Positions 7,719 to 16,607 of a stretch of DNA of 32,574 nucleotides are shown here, one piece after another. This DNA comes from CAXBCP01 sp038120765. Lineage in GTDB: Bacteria > Pseudomonadota > Alphaproteobacteria > MPNO01 > UBA830. The stretch spans positions 1-32,574 of the forward strand of contig JAYOMI010000036.1 of NCBI GenBank assembly GCA_038120765.1, given 5' to 3'. The notes beneath the pieces were generated by a model. That model saw only the letters and a program-made list of their open reading frames with translations, searched no databases and had not been told where the DNA came from. A program made the translations under genes and the position numbers. Positions within the stretch are counted from its first letter, which is position 1. Each line of letters begins with the position of its first letter.

Positions 7719-9074
7719 TCAGGCAGCCAGCTTCACGCCTTTCAGTATCTTCCTGCCGGACCGCGCGAGCTGTTCCATCTTCTGCGGCAATCCCCGGTAT
7801 TTCAGTTTCTTGTTCTGTTTCAGGATCTTGCCGGCGACCATGACGGTGTCGACATTGCCGCCATTCGCATGGAACACGACCGTTTCGATCGGATTGTTGA
7901 CCGGGAATAGGTTCAGATCGTTGCCATTGATCATTGTGATGTCGGCCTGTTTTCCGGGTTTCAGCGAGCCGATCTTCTTGTCGAGACCCATCGCGCGGGC
8001 GGAATCGATTGTCGCCCATTGCAGCGCCTCGCGCGGCTTGATCGACAGCTCAAGGGCCGGCGCCTTTGTCTGCTTCAGGGTCGCCTGGTTATCGAGCATC
8101 CGCTGCGGCTGGAGCGCCATGCGCATCACCGTGAACATGTCGCCCGAAATGTTGGATTCGACATCGACCCCAAGGGACGGTCTGCCGCCAAGCGCCCGCA
8201 CGCGGCCGATCAGCGGCGCGCCGTGGCCCATCTGGATTTCGACTTCCGGCGTGATCGTGACGGACGCGCCGGAGTCGACGACGATTTTCAGTTCATCGTC
8301 CGACAGGTAATTGCCGTGGACCATGTTGTGACGCTTGTCGAGCAGGCCGAGCTTGCTCAGCTTCGCGTACCCGTCGGGATTGAGACGGTTCGGTGCGCCC
8401 CATACATGGGTGCTGATCAGCAGGTCCAGTTCCTTGGCAAGACGGAAATCGTGCTCGGTGACTTCCCATGTCGAGAAATCAACGCCGAGCGCCGCCATGG
8501 CAAGCGTCACCAGTCCGTCGTCATTCGACAATTCGCCCTTGCGCAGTCTCTCAAGCTCGCTGCGGGGATGCGGAATATGGGTGAAGGGCAGGGCGCCGGG
8601 TTTCGGGTCTGGCTTTGGCGAGCCGTGTCCGAACAGGGCGCGGATACCTGCTTCTTTCAAACCGCGGATCGCCGCATCCGTATGACCGGGGGTGGCATTG
8701 TTATGGCACCAGTCGAAGATCGTCGTGGCGCCCATGTTGATCTGGTTCAGCGCGCCGACGAGATTGCCGAGATAGGTATCGTTCGCGGTGTAGCGGGGGG
8801 CGATGTGGGCATGCATTTCATGCAGGTATTCCGGGATCGACCAGTTGCCGGCGACGCCGCGAATGCCCGTCTGCCAGGTGTGAATATGGGCGTTGACGAA
8901 GCCGGGCATCACAATCATCCCGGCGGCATCGATGACCTTCGCGCCGGGGGCGCGGATGGACTTGCCGATTTTCTCAATCCTGTCGCGGTCGACAAGGATA
9001 TCGCCCTTCGCGAAATCGCCGACCTTGCGGTCCATTGAAATAATCGTGCCGCCCTTGATCAGTGTTTTGGCCAT
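7719..9074 (-). CDS. amidohydrolase family protein (AtzA/TrzN/SsnA-like)
   Basis: A 451-residue metal-dependent hydrolase of the cytosine deaminase/AtzA/TrzN group. The N-terminal composite-domain strand leads to PGFVNAHIHTWQTG, with the metal pair His63 and His65. STHVWG and MVHGNYL supply further His ligands and GVDVESN the catalytic Asp. In deaminases the third His sits in HxxE. Here the +3 residue is Gly (HVWG), so the proton-shuttle Glu is missing, which argues against a typical deaminase. The C-terminus returns to the composite domain (GSLKPGKQADITMI). The start at 9074 is supported by GGGAGAGGG just upstream; an ATG at 9104 has no such site. It diverges from the TRAP genes, so the TRAP ligand may be its substrate. 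Confidence 0.87.
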   Translation of the reverse strand: MAKTLIKGGTIISMDRKVGDFAKGDILVDRDRIEKIGKSIRAPGAKVIDAAGMIVMPGFVNAHIHTWQTGIRGVAGNWSIPEYLHEMHAHIAPRYTANDTYLGNLVGALNQINMGATTIFDWCHNNATPGHTDAAIRGLKEAGIRALFGHGSPKPDPKPGALPFTHIPHPRSELERLRKGELSNDDGLVTLAMAALGVDFSTWEVTEHDFRLAKELDLLISTHVWGAPNRLNPDGYAKLSKLGLLDKRHNMVHGNYLSDDELKIVVDSGASVTITPEVEIQMGHGAPLIGRVRALGGRPSLGVDVESNISGDMFTVMRMALQPQRMLDNQATLKQTKAPALELSIKPREALQWATIDSARAMGLDKKIGSLKPGKQADITMINGNDLNLFPVNNPIETVVFHANGGNVDTVMVAGKILKQNKKLKYRGLPQKMEQLARSGRKILKGVKLAA

Positions 9075-9179
9075 TTTTCCCTCTCCCTGATTAGTCTTCG
9101 TCATTATTTTTCGCGTCGATGCCGGGACCCTACATAACCGGTTGGCTTGTTCGCGATATTCCGTGATAATAGCGCCAAT

Positions 9180-9205
9180 TACAATGGATTGCGCAAACGA
9201 TTGCG
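9180..9205 (+). promoter_or_regulatory. candidate promoter and LacI-type operator upstream of TRAP dctP
   Basis: The 14-bp CGCAAACGATTGCG (9192-9205) has the near-palindromic form with central CG that is typical of LacI/GalR-family operators. It lies just after a -10-like TACAAT (9180-9185), where transcription would begin. The -35 region is weak. No LacI-type regulator is encoded in the window, so the binding protein is unknown. Confidence 0.4.
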
Positions 9206-9232
9206 TAGTCAGAAAACTGAGGAGGAAACGTC

Positions 9233-10315
9233 ATGAAATCGCTTGCGAGAACACTCGTCTTGACAGCGGCGGCCAGTGCGGTCGCGCTGTCGCTCGGCAC
9301 CACGGCTGCATCTGCCAAAGTCTACAAGCTGACGGCAGGCTCCAGCCACCCGCCGATCGTGCCCTGGGTGGCAACGATCAAGAATCACTTCGTGCCGAAT
9401 TCCGCGAAGCTGGTGGCTGCCGCCGGCAAGGGCGACACCATCCAGTGGACCGAGGCCTATGCCGGTGCGCTGTATAATTTCAAGAACACGCTCGAAGGCG
9501 TGGAGAACGGCCTCGCCGACGTCGGCTGGGTCGGCACCCTGTGGGAGCCGATCAAGATGCCGCTGATGAACGTGACGTTCTACGCGCCCTTCGCGACCGG
9601 CAATCTCGATATTCTGAACAAGGTCGGCGAAGACCTTCACAAGAATATCCCGGCGATGAACGAAGCCTGGAAAAAGCACAATCAGGTGTTCCTCGGCGTA
9701 CAGGCGGCCGACACCTACAACCTGTTCACGAAGTTCCCGCTGAAATCCATGGCCGACCTGAAGGGCAAGAAAATCTACGGGCCGGACGCGCTTGCCGGCT
9801 GGCTGCGCGGCACGGGTGCGGTGGCCGTGAATGGCGGTCTGCCGGTGTACTATAACGGCGTGAAGACCGGTGTGGCCGAAGGCGGAATCGTGATCACCAC
9901 GGGCATGCTGCCGTTCAAGCTTCACGAAGTTGCGCCCTACATCACCGAAGTCGATCTCGGCGGGCCGATCTCCGGCGCGCTCACCATAAACAAGGATACC
10001 TGGGACGGCATGCCCGCCTACATGCAGGACATCTTCCTGAAACTCGGCAAGGAATATTCGACCATCCAGTCCGGGATCATCAAGGAGAAGGCTGCGCTGT
10101 TCCTGAAACTGATGGCCAAACAGGGTGCGACGGTGACGAAGTTCCCGCAGGCGGAACGCCGCAAATGGGCTGAATCCATGCCGAACCTCGCCAAGGAATG
10201 GGTCGATGAGAACGAGGCGAAGGGCATTCCGGCCAAGGCCGTGATGAAGGCCTTCATGGACGGTGTCCGCGCTGCCGGCGAGACGCCACTGCGGGCATGG
10301 GACGAAGGTCTCTGA
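9233..10315 (+). CDS. TRAP transporter substrate-binding protein, DctP family
   Basis: A 360-residue periplasmic binding protein of a TRAP transporter. The signal peptide covers about residues 1-28 (cleavage after AASA). The mature protein starts KVYKLTAGSSHPP. Family features are GVENGLADVGWVGTLWEPIKMPLMNV, FTKFPLKSMADLKGKKIYGP and a C-terminal long helix (RRKWAESMPNLAKEWVDE). The Arg of the selectivity-filter region, which binds a carboxylate in DctP proteins, would fall near GAVAVNGGLP but is not evident. The ligand may therefore differ from a simple C4-dicarboxylate. A strong AGGAGG lies upstream of the start. It is followed after 29 bp by the fused membrane subunit. Confidence 0.9.
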   Translation: MKSLARTLVLTAAASAVALSLGTTAASAKVYKLTAGSSHPPIVPWVATIKNHFVPNSAKLVAAAGKGDTIQWTEAYAGALYNFKNTLEGVENGLADVGWVGTLWEPIKMPLMNVTFYAPFATGNLDILNKVGEDLHKNIPAMNEAWKKHNQVFLGVQAADTYNLFTKFPLKSMADLKGKKIYGPDALAGWLRGTGAVAVNGGLPVYYNGVKTGVAEGGIVITTGMLPFKLHEVAPYITEVDLGGPISGALTINKDTWDGMPAYMQDIFLKLGKEYSTIQSGIIKEKAALFLKLMAKQGATVTKFPQAERRKWAESMPNLAKEWVDENEAKGIPAKAVMKAFMDGVRAAGETPLRAWDEGL

Positions 10316-10344
10316 CGGCGGCACAAACCTGAAAAGGCCTTTCG

Positions 10345-12312
10345 ATGACGTCTCCCGTTAAATCGGGTGATGCGGTGGGCGGGGCGTCCTGGCTGGGACG
10401 CCCCGTTTCCCTGTTCAACGCCCTGACCAACCTGATGAACAGCATCGGCACCCTCTGGGTGTTCGGCATGATGTTCATGATCTGCGCGGATATTTTTTCG
10501 CGAAATCTTTTCAACCATCCGCTGAACGGCATCCCGGAGATAATCGGTTTTTCGATTGCCGGAACGATATACCTCCAGCTTGCCAATACGCTTCACTCCG
10601 GACGCTTCACGCGGGCGGAGATGCTGATCGAGTGGATGGAGGGCCGCCGGCCTTTCGCCGGCCGGGTGTTCAACGCGATCTTCAATTTTTTCGGCATTGT
10701 CGTCTTTGTCGTGATGGTGCGGGGGTTCTGGTTCGAATTCACCGACGCGTGGGCCGAAAACGAAATTGCCGGGGTGCCCGGCACAATCACCTTTATTGTC
10801 TGGCCGTTCTATCTGCTGCTGGTCGTCGGCGCGACCGCGACCGGCATTGAATTCTTCCTCCGGTTCCTGCGGGAATGCCGCGGCGGCATCCGCGCGCTCG
10901 GCGAGAAGGACGAAAGCGGCGCGCCGAAATCGAAGGGCTATGGCTGGCTGATCGCGCTCGCCGCGTTCGCGACCGTCATCTACCTGCTGACCTCGGCGGA
11001 ACTGACGAATGCCCAGATCGGGGTGCTGTCGATCCTGTCGATGCTGGTGCTGATCTATGCCGGCATGCCGATCGGCATAGCGCTGATCGTTCTCGGCTTC
11101 TGCGGCATCTGGATGATGAAGGGCAACACGGCTATCGCCGAGCGCATGCTGCCGCAGGCCGGCGCCGAATACATGAAAAACTATTTCTTCGGCGTGGTGC
11201 CGCTGTTCGTCCTCATGGGACTGCTCGTCAGCGCGTCGGACGTGGGCAAGGAGACCTTCCAGGTGGCGCGCTGGGCCTTGCGGCGCGTGCGCGGCGGGCT
11301 GGGCATCGCGACCGTGGCGGCGAACGCCGTGTTCGCGGCGATCACGGGCTCGTCGATTGCGTCGGCCGCCGTGTTCACCCGTGTCGCTACGCCGGAAATG
11401 ATGGCGCAGGGCTATACGGCGCGGTTTGCCGTCGGCGTGGTCGCGGGTTCGTCCGTGCTCGGCATGCTCATACCGCCGAGCCTGCTGCTGATCGTCTACG
11501 GCTTCCTTGCCGAGCAATCGGTCGGCATCCTGTTTATCGCGGCGATCGTACCGGGCCTGATCCTGGCCTTCGCCTTCGCGATGCTGATCCTCGCCATGGC
11601 CACCTGGCGGCCGCAATGGATCGGCAATGTGGCCGTGACGGACGAGCTCGATAAGAGCGAATCCGTGAGTTCGGCATTCGTGAAGCTGTTTCCGATTCTG
11701 TCTCTTGTCCTCCTGGTGATCGGCGGCATTTACGGCGGTATCTTCACCCCGACCGAGGCGGGGGCGGCGGGCTCTCTCGGTGCGCTGATTATCGGGTTCA
11801 TGAAGCGCAAGCTGGACTGGCGGACCCTGTGGGGCGTGCTGGTCGAAACCGGACATATCACGGTGTCGATCCTGTTCCTGATCCTGGCCGCGAATATCTA
11901 TGCGCGGATGCTCGCCCTGTCCGGATTGCCCCAGCAGATGGGCGATTTTATCGGCGAGACCAGCCTCGGGTTTACCGGGTTCATCGTCCTCTATGTGCTG
12001 TTGCTGATCCTGCTCGGCATGATCCTGGATTCGATTTCCATCATGCTGATCATCCTGCCGCTGGCGCTGCCTGTTCTGGCGCAGTTTGGCGGTGATCCGA
12101 TCTGGTTCGGCATTGTGACGGTGGTCGCCGTCGAGATCGGCCTGTTAACGCCCCCGCTCGGGATCACGTGTTACGTGGTGAAATCGACGCTGAACGACGA
12201 CCGGATAACGCTGAACCAGATATTCCTGGGCGCCGCCCCGTTCGCCTTCATCATGCTGCTGGTGACGATCCTGCTGATCGCCATCCCGGAAATCAGCCTG
12301 ATCTTCGTCTGA
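10345..12312 (+). CDS. fused TRAP transporter small and large permease (DctQM)
   Basis: A 655-residue membrane protein combining both TRAP permease subunits. Roughly residues 20-190 are the four-helix DctQ part (TLWVFGMMFMICADIFSRNLFNHPLNGIPEIIGF). A linker with a helix near residue 200 leads to the DctM part. DctM landmarks are GMPIGIALIVLGFCGIWMM, GVVPLFVLMGLLVS, the conserved AAITGSSIASAAVF and IPPSLLLIVYG, and a second half with FTPTEAGAAGSLGALI and GLLTPPLGI. It would carry the solute across the inner membrane by sodium-coupled transport, fed by the adjacent DctP protein. It ends 15 bp before the convergent SDR gene, and no terminator is visible between them. Confidence 0.92.
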   Translation: MTSPVKSGDAVGGASWLGRPVSLFNALTNLMNSIGTLWVFGMMFMICADIFSRNLFNHPLNGIPEIIGFSIAGTIYLQLANTLHSGRFTRAEMLIEWMEGRRPFAGRVFNAIFNFFGIVVFVVMVRGFWFEFTDAWAENEIAGVPGTITFIVWPFYLLLVVGATATGIEFFLRFLRECRGGIRALGEKDESGAPKSKGYGWLIALAAFATVIYLLTSAELTNAQIGVLSILSMLVLIYAGMPIGIALIVLGFCGIWMMKGNTAIAERMLPQAGAEYMKNYFFGVVPLFVLMGLLVSASDVGKETFQVARWALRRVRGGLGIATVAANAVFAAITGSSIASAAVFTRVATPEMMAQGYTARFAVGVVAGSSVLGMLIPPSLLLIVYGFLAEQSVGILFIAAIVPGLILAFAFAMLILAMATWRPQWIGNVAVTDELDKSESVSSAFVKLFPILSLVLLVIGGIYGGIFTPTEAGAAGSLGALIIGFMKRKLDWRTLWGVLVETGHITVSILFLILAANIYARMLALSGLPQQMGDFIGETSLGFTGFIVLYVLLLILLGMILDSISIMLIILPLALPVLAQFGGDPIWFGIVTVVAVEIGLLTPPLGITCYVVKSTLNDDRITLNQIFLGAAPFAFIMLLVTILLIAIPEISLIFV

Positions 12313-12327
12313 CCGTTGCCCGTGGCG

Positions 12328-12987
12328 CTACCAGGGGATTTCCGCACCGGTCCGGTCTAGAAACCGGCCGGAGCGGGATGAATCCAGCCCGTCGATGACC
12401 GCTTTGAGATCGCCCGCAACCTCGTCCGCCGGGCTGCCTTGCCCGCCGGTCATGCCGGTAGCGACGATGCCGGGATGAAGGGCGGCGACAAGTACTTCTT
12501 CCTTCGCGAGATCTATGGCGAGGTTCGCCGTCAGCATGTTCTGCGCGGCTTTCGCCATGCGATAGCCGTAATCGTCTCCCGACCCGTTATCGCCGATGGA
12601 GCCGAGGCCGCTTGAAATGTTGACGACCTTCGATCCCCGCCGCAGGCGCCTGCGGAAGGCGAGGGCGACGCCGAGCGGGCCGAGGGCGTTGACCTCGAAC
12701 TGCAGGCGCACGGCGGCGATATCGATGCGGTCGATATCGTCCTCGATCATGATCCCCGCATTGTTGATCAGAACGTCGATGGCGGTATCGCCCATTTCCG
12801 CCGCGGCCCGGTAGACCGCGGCGGCGTTGGTCACGTCCACCCCGTCGTGAATGTCGGGCGCCAGGGCATCCAGTCCGGCGGAGCTTTCCCGGCACAGCAC
12901 AGCGACGCTGTCCCCCGCATCGGTATAGGCGCGGGTGAGCGCGAGGCCGAGGCCGGTTTCGCCGCCGGTGATCAGGACGCGGGCCAT
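12328..12987 (-). CDS. short-chain dehydrogenase/reductase (SDR)
   Basis: A 219-residue classical SDR. The N-terminal Rossmann motif is TGGETGLG (about residues 7-14), followed by NNAG after the fourth strand, the Ser of NISSGLG and the catalytic YxxxK as YGYRMAK. The cofactor is NAD(H) or NADP(H); an acidic residue after strand two is not evident, so preference is unclear. It starts 3 bp after the stop of a second SDR gene on the same strand, so the two form an operon. The short length and sequence resemble SDRs of unknown carbonyl or alcohol substrate. Confidence 0.88.
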   Translation of the reverse strand: MARVLITGGETGLGLALTRAYTDAGDSVAVLCRESSAGLDALAPDIHDGVDVTNAAAVYRAAAEMGDTAIDVLINNAGIMIEDDIDRIDIAAVRLQFEVNALGPLGVALAFRRRLRRGSKVVNISSGLGSIGDNGSGDDYGYRMAKAAQNMLTANLAIDLAKEEVLVAALHPGIVATGMTGGQGSPADEVAGDLKAVIDGLDSSRSGRFLDRTGAEIPW

Positions 12988-12990
12988 CGC

Positions 12991-13758
12991 TCAGACCGCC
13001 GTGTAGCCGCCGTCGACGATCAGGTCCGATCCGGTCATGAAGGACGCATCGTCGCTGGCGGCGAACAGCACGGCGCCCGCGATATCGTCCGGCACGCCCA
13101 GGCGGCCGATCGGGTGCGCCGGGGTCAGCCGTTCGCGGACGGTCTCCATGTCCTTGAGCCGGTGGAGCAGCCGGTCGGTCTCGATCGCGCCGGGGGAGAC
13201 GGTGACCGCGCGGATATTGTCCGCCGCGTTCTCCACGGCGATCGCCTTGGTCAGGTTGATCACGGCGGCCTTGGTGGCGTGATAGGCGGGCCGGCCCGGG
13301 GTGACGACGGAGCCGAGCTGCGACGCGATATTGACGATCACCCCGCCGCCCGCCGCCCGCAGATGGGGGATCGCGTATTTGCACAACAGGAAGATGCCGG
13401 TCAGGTTGACGCGCAGCGCTTCGTTCCAGTCGTCAAGCTCCGTGTGTTCGACGGTCGCGGTCGGCTCCCGCGTGGCGGCGGAATGCACCGTGATATGGAG
13501 CCTGCCGAGCCGCCCCGCAGCGTCTTCGACCGCCCGGAAGGTCGCGTCCGCATCGCCGATATCCGCGCCGAGTGCGAACACCGTGCCGCTGCCATTTGCG
13601 GTATCCAGCGCATCCACCGTGCGCTGCGCCGCGGCCGCGTCGCTGTCGATCACGCAGACGCTGGCGCCTTCGGCGTAAAAGCGCCGCACGATGGCCCCGC
13701 CGATACCGCCGCCGCCGCCGACAACGATGGCATTCCGTCCTTCAAGCCTGCCGCCCAT
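12991..13758 (-). CDS. SDR family oxidoreductase (3-oxoacyl-ACP reductase-like)
   Basis: A 255-residue classical SDR with the glycine-rich motif VVGGGGGIGG (about residues 12-21). CVIDSD follows strand two, where the Asp favours NAD(H). NIASQLGS carries the catalytic Ser, YHATK is YxxxK, and VDGGYTAV is the usual C-terminal end. It is probably a cytoplasmic alcohol or hydroxyacyl dehydrogenase acting with the downstream SDR. It is the first gene of the pair; 13759-13931 upstream contains no other gene and should hold the promoter. Confidence 0.9.
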   Translation of the reverse strand: MGGRLEGRNAIVVGGGGGIGGAIVRRFYAEGASVCVIDSDAAAAQRTVDALDTANGSGTVFALGADIGDADATFRAVEDAAGRLGRLHITVHSAATREPTATVEHTELDDWNEALRVNLTGIFLLCKYAIPHLRAAGGGVIVNIASQLGSVVTPGRPAYHATKAAVINLTKAIAVENAADNIRAVTVSPGAIETDRLLHRLKDMETVRERLTPAHPIGRLGVPDDIAGAVLFAASDDASFMTGSDLIVDGGYTAV

Positions 13759-13931
13759 GGATCCGTTCCCCGCAAAATTGTCCTGCCCCGACGATACACA
13801 GGGCAGGACCCGGCGTTAAGGGGTGGAAACGTGTCGGTGGGCCAGGGCAACAGGCCCGGCCCGGCGGCTGCACGCGCGGGTGCAAACCCGTCTCGCACGT
13901 GAATCGGAAGTGTGATAGGAAAACCCGCACA

Positions 13932-14008
<77 letters not shown>

Positions 14009-14018
14009 TTTCCCCCGC

Positions 14019-14900
14019 CTAATCCTCGTCGCTGAACCGGAACCGCCACGCATCGCCCGCACTTACAACCCGCCCGGCCCCCGGGGTCGGGAAATGCGCG
14101 GGCATCACTAGTGTCGGCGTGTCGGCGTGGGTTTCGAGGAAGGCGCGGCGTGTCTTGGCGGAGGCCGCCGGGTCGACGCAGAAGCAGCTGCTCCAGTCCG
14201 GTTCGGCGCATTGCAGCGGGTGGTGCATCAGATCGCCGCTCATCACCGCGTGGGACGATCCGGATTCGACATGCACGCAGACATGGCCCGGCGTGTGCCC
14301 CGGCGTCGGGCTGAGGCGCACCCAGTCGTCGATGACGTGGTCGCCGTCCACCATCACCGCGCAGCCGGCCTCGATCACCGGCAGGATGGCGTCCTCGTAA
14401 TAGGGATCGTCGGTATAGCGCTCGGTCTTGTATTCCTCTTCCCAGAACGCCCATTCGTCGCGGGCGAACAGGTATTTCGCATTTGGGAAGGTCGGCACCC
14501 AGCGGCCGTCGACGAGGCGGGTGTTCCAGCCGACGTGGTCCACATGCAGGTGGGTGCAGAGCACGTAATCGACCTCTTCGAGCTGCACGCCCGCGGCGGC
14601 CAGGTTTTCGAGATAGGGCCAGCTGTTCATGTGATAGCGGGGCTTCTGCGGGCGTTCGCGGTCGTTGCCGCCACAGGTATCGACCAGGATCACGTGGCGC
14701 GGGGTGCGGATCACGAAGGTATGGAAGGCGAGGATCAGCAGGCCGGTCTCCGGATCCTGCAGGCGCGGTTCCAGCCAGGGTTTGTGACGCGCCAGCGTTT
14801 CCGCGTCGGCATCGGGATAGATCGCGAACGGGTCGAGCAACGGGGCCTCAAACTCGATCACCCGCCGTATCTCCACCTCGCCGATTTGCCAGTTCTGCAT
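14019..14900 (-). CDS. MBL fold metallo-hydrolase
   Basis: A 293-residue metallo-beta-lactamase-fold hydrolase. The metal motif HxHxDH is present as THLHVDHVGWN (His117, His119, Asp121, His122). SGDLMHH and MPAHFPTPG provide the later Asp and His ligands. There is no signal peptide, so it should be cytoplasmic. Family members hydrolyse lactones, thioesters or phosphodiesters. This subgroup (TRLVDGRWVPTFPNA, LQCAEPDWSSCFC) is close to a second gene at 25693-26610, so they are paralogues. It diverges from the MetE-like gene. Confidence 0.9.
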   Translation of the reverse strand: MQNWQIGEVEIRRVIEFEAPLLDPFAIYPDADAETLARHKPWLEPRLQDPETGLLILAFHTFVIRTPRHVILVDTCGGNDRERPQKPRYHMNSWPYLENLAAAGVQLEEVDYVLCTHLHVDHVGWNTRLVDGRWVPTFPNAKYLFARDEWAFWEEEYKTERYTDDPYYEDAILPVIEAGCAVMVDGDHVIDDWVRLSPTPGHTPGHVCVHVESGSSHAVMSGDLMHHPLQCAEPDWSSCFCVDPAASAKTRRAFLETHADTPTLVMPAHFPTPGAGRVVSAGDAWRFRFSDED

Positions 14901-14965
14901 GGTCCGTCCATTCTTGTGATCGTGTAGAATAGAGCGTGTCGGCGGCCAGTGAAACGGGGCAAACC

Positions 14966-16117
14966 ATGCATATGAGCACAGACAGAATACTCACCACGCA
15001 CGCGGGCAGCCTGCCGCGCGGGGCGGCGCTCGCGGAAATGCTGGTCGCCGCGGAACAGGGGGAGGCCGTCGACGCGGCGGCCCTGGCGGCGGAATCGGAA
15101 CGCCGGGTCGCCCATGTGCTGCGGAAACAGGCGGAGGCCGGTATCGATATACCGGGCGACGGCGAGCAGCCCCGGGTCGGCTTCCAGACATATATCACCC
15201 AGCGCATGACCGGGTTCGGCGGGCGCTCCGCGCGCGAGCAACCGCAGGATTTCACGAGCTTTCCGACCCATGCGAAGCGCGTCAACCGAGGGGCGGAAGA
15301 GGGCGCCAAGATATCGAACGCGCCCCAGGCGCTGGGCGAGATACGCTATACGGACCTGTCGGAGGCGACGGCGGAATGCGAGATGGCGGCGCGGAACCTG
15401 CCTTCCGGTGATCCGTCGCGCTGTTTCATGACCGCCGCATCCCCCGGCATCATCGCGACGACCATGCTGAACGCGCATTACGACCGCTACGAGGATTACG
15501 TCTTCGCGCTGGCGGCGGAAATGCGCAAGGAATACGAACTCATTGTATCGCACGGCTTCCTGCTGCAGATCGACGCGCCGGACCTCGCGATGGAACGTAC
15601 CGTGATGTTCAAGGACAAGCCGCTTTCGGCGTTTCTCGATGCCGTGCAGCTGCATATCGCTGCGCTCAACGAGGCGCTGTGCAACATATCGCCCGGCAAC
15701 GTACGCCTGCATTGCTGCTGGGGCAACTGGGACGGGCCGCACGTGCATGACGTCGAACTGTCGGCGGTCGTGCCGCTGCTCTACGAGGCCAATGTCGGAG
15801 GCCTCAGCATTCCCTTCGCGAACCCGCGCCACCAGCACGAGTACAATGTTTTCCAACAGCATCCGCTACCGGACCGGTTCGTCCTGATCCCTGGCATCAT
15901 CGATCCGACGACGAATTTCGTCGAACATCCCGAAGTCGTTGCCGAACGGCTGGAACGCGCGGTGGCGGCGGTGGGCGACCGGGAGCGTGTCATCGGCGGG
16001 TCCGATTGCGGCTTCAGCACCTTCGCCGGCACCGATTTCAGCGTGGAGGAAATCGTCTGGGCGAAACTGCAGGCGCTTGCCGACGGCGCGGCCATTGCGA
16101 GCAAACGGCTTTGGTGA
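14966..16117 (+). CDS. cobalamin-independent methionine synthase II-like (MetE C-terminal domain) protein
   Basis: A 383-residue stand-alone relative of the MetE catalytic domain. It starts MHMSTDRILTTHAGSLPR, typical of this family. The zinc site is recognisable as HxC at His249 and Cys251 (RLHCCWGNWDGPH) and Cys348 (GGSDCGF). The MetE N-terminal half is absent, so it is not the housekeeping methionine synthase. Relatives include methyltransferases and coenzyme M/epoxide-type thiol transferases; the acceptor thiol and donor here are unknown. ATG 14966 is preferred over an upstream GTG at 14936, since the conserved region begins right after it. It opens a plus-strand gene series running to 19272. 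Confidence 0.82.
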   Translation: MHMSTDRILTTHAGSLPRGAALAEMLVAAEQGEAVDAAALAAESERRVAHVLRKQAEAGIDIPGDGEQPRVGFQTYITQRMTGFGGRSAREQPQDFTSFPTHAKRVNRGAEEGAKISNAPQALGEIRYTDLSEATAECEMAARNLPSGDPSRCFMTAASPGIIATTMLNAHYDRYEDYVFALAAEMRKEYELIVSHGFLLQIDAPDLAMERTVMFKDKPLSAFLDAVQLHIAALNEALCNISPGNVRLHCCWGNWDGPHVHDVELSAVVPLLYEANVGGLSIPFANPRHQHEYNVFQQHPLPDRFVLIPGIIDPTTNFVEHPEVVAERLERAVAAVGDRERVIGGSDCGFSTFAGTDFSVEEIVWAKLQALADGAAIASKRLW

Positions 16118-16162
16118 TTAATATCCGCGAAAATTTCAGCCAAATACCTGCCGGAGCTTGAG

Positions 16163-16531
16163 ATGAATTTCCTTCGTTGGATTGTGGGACGCCTGGTCCT
16201 TGGATACGACCTGCTGACGCGGCCGAAACCGGCAACGCGCGATGCGGCGGCCCAGCGGGAACTCGATGAAAAGACGGCGAATTTTGCCCTGTACCAGTTC
16301 AATGCCTGTCCGTTCTGCGTGAAGGTCCGCCGCGAGATCCGCCGCCATGCGCTCAACATTGAACTGCGCGATGCGCGCAACGACGAGACCCACAAACAGG
16401 ACCTGATCGCGGGCGGCGGGCGGCACCAGGTGCCGTGCTTGCGGGTGAAGAACCCGGCGGGCGAGGATACCTGGATGTATGAATCCGGCGACATCATTTC
16501 CTACCTGAAACAGGAACTGAAACTCGCCTGA
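16163..16531 (+). CDS. glutaredoxin-like protein, CPFC active site, N-terminal anchor
   Basis: A 122-residue protein with a glutaredoxin/GST N-terminal thioredoxin fold. The active site is CPFC (Cys49 and Cys52) in YQFNACPFCVKVRREI. HQVPCLRV contains the cis-Pro that closes the glutathione site, and YESGDIISYL is the conserved glutathione-contact segment. Residues 1-20 are hydrophobic with basic residues (MNFLRWIVGRLVLGYDLLTR), suggesting membrane association. It probably reduces a glutathione mixed disulfide. It lies 45 bp after the MetE-like gene and 76 bp before the GMC oxidoreductase. Confidence 0.88.
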   Translation: MNFLRWIVGRLVLGYDLLTRPKPATRDAAAQRELDEKTANFALYQFNACPFCVKVRREIRRHALNIELRDARNDETHKQDLIAGGGRHQVPCLRVKNPAGEDTWMYESGDIISYLKQELKLA

Positions 16532-16607
16532 TCTTCACGACTATCCGGGCCCCGTTGTCGGTGCTTCATTCGGCTGCTAACGTTCGGAAAAAGCAGCGGA
16601 GGACCGG

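Noticed and set aside
10018..11856. Very long open frame antisense to the TRAP permease (612 codons)
   Set aside because: It is rich in Arg, His and Asp with no domain and mirrors the codon bias of the opposite gene. The plus strand encodes a full TRAP permease.
14936..14965. GTG start for the MetE-like gene
   Set aside because: The added residues do not match the family and no ribosome site precedes it; ATG 14966 begins close to the conserved region.
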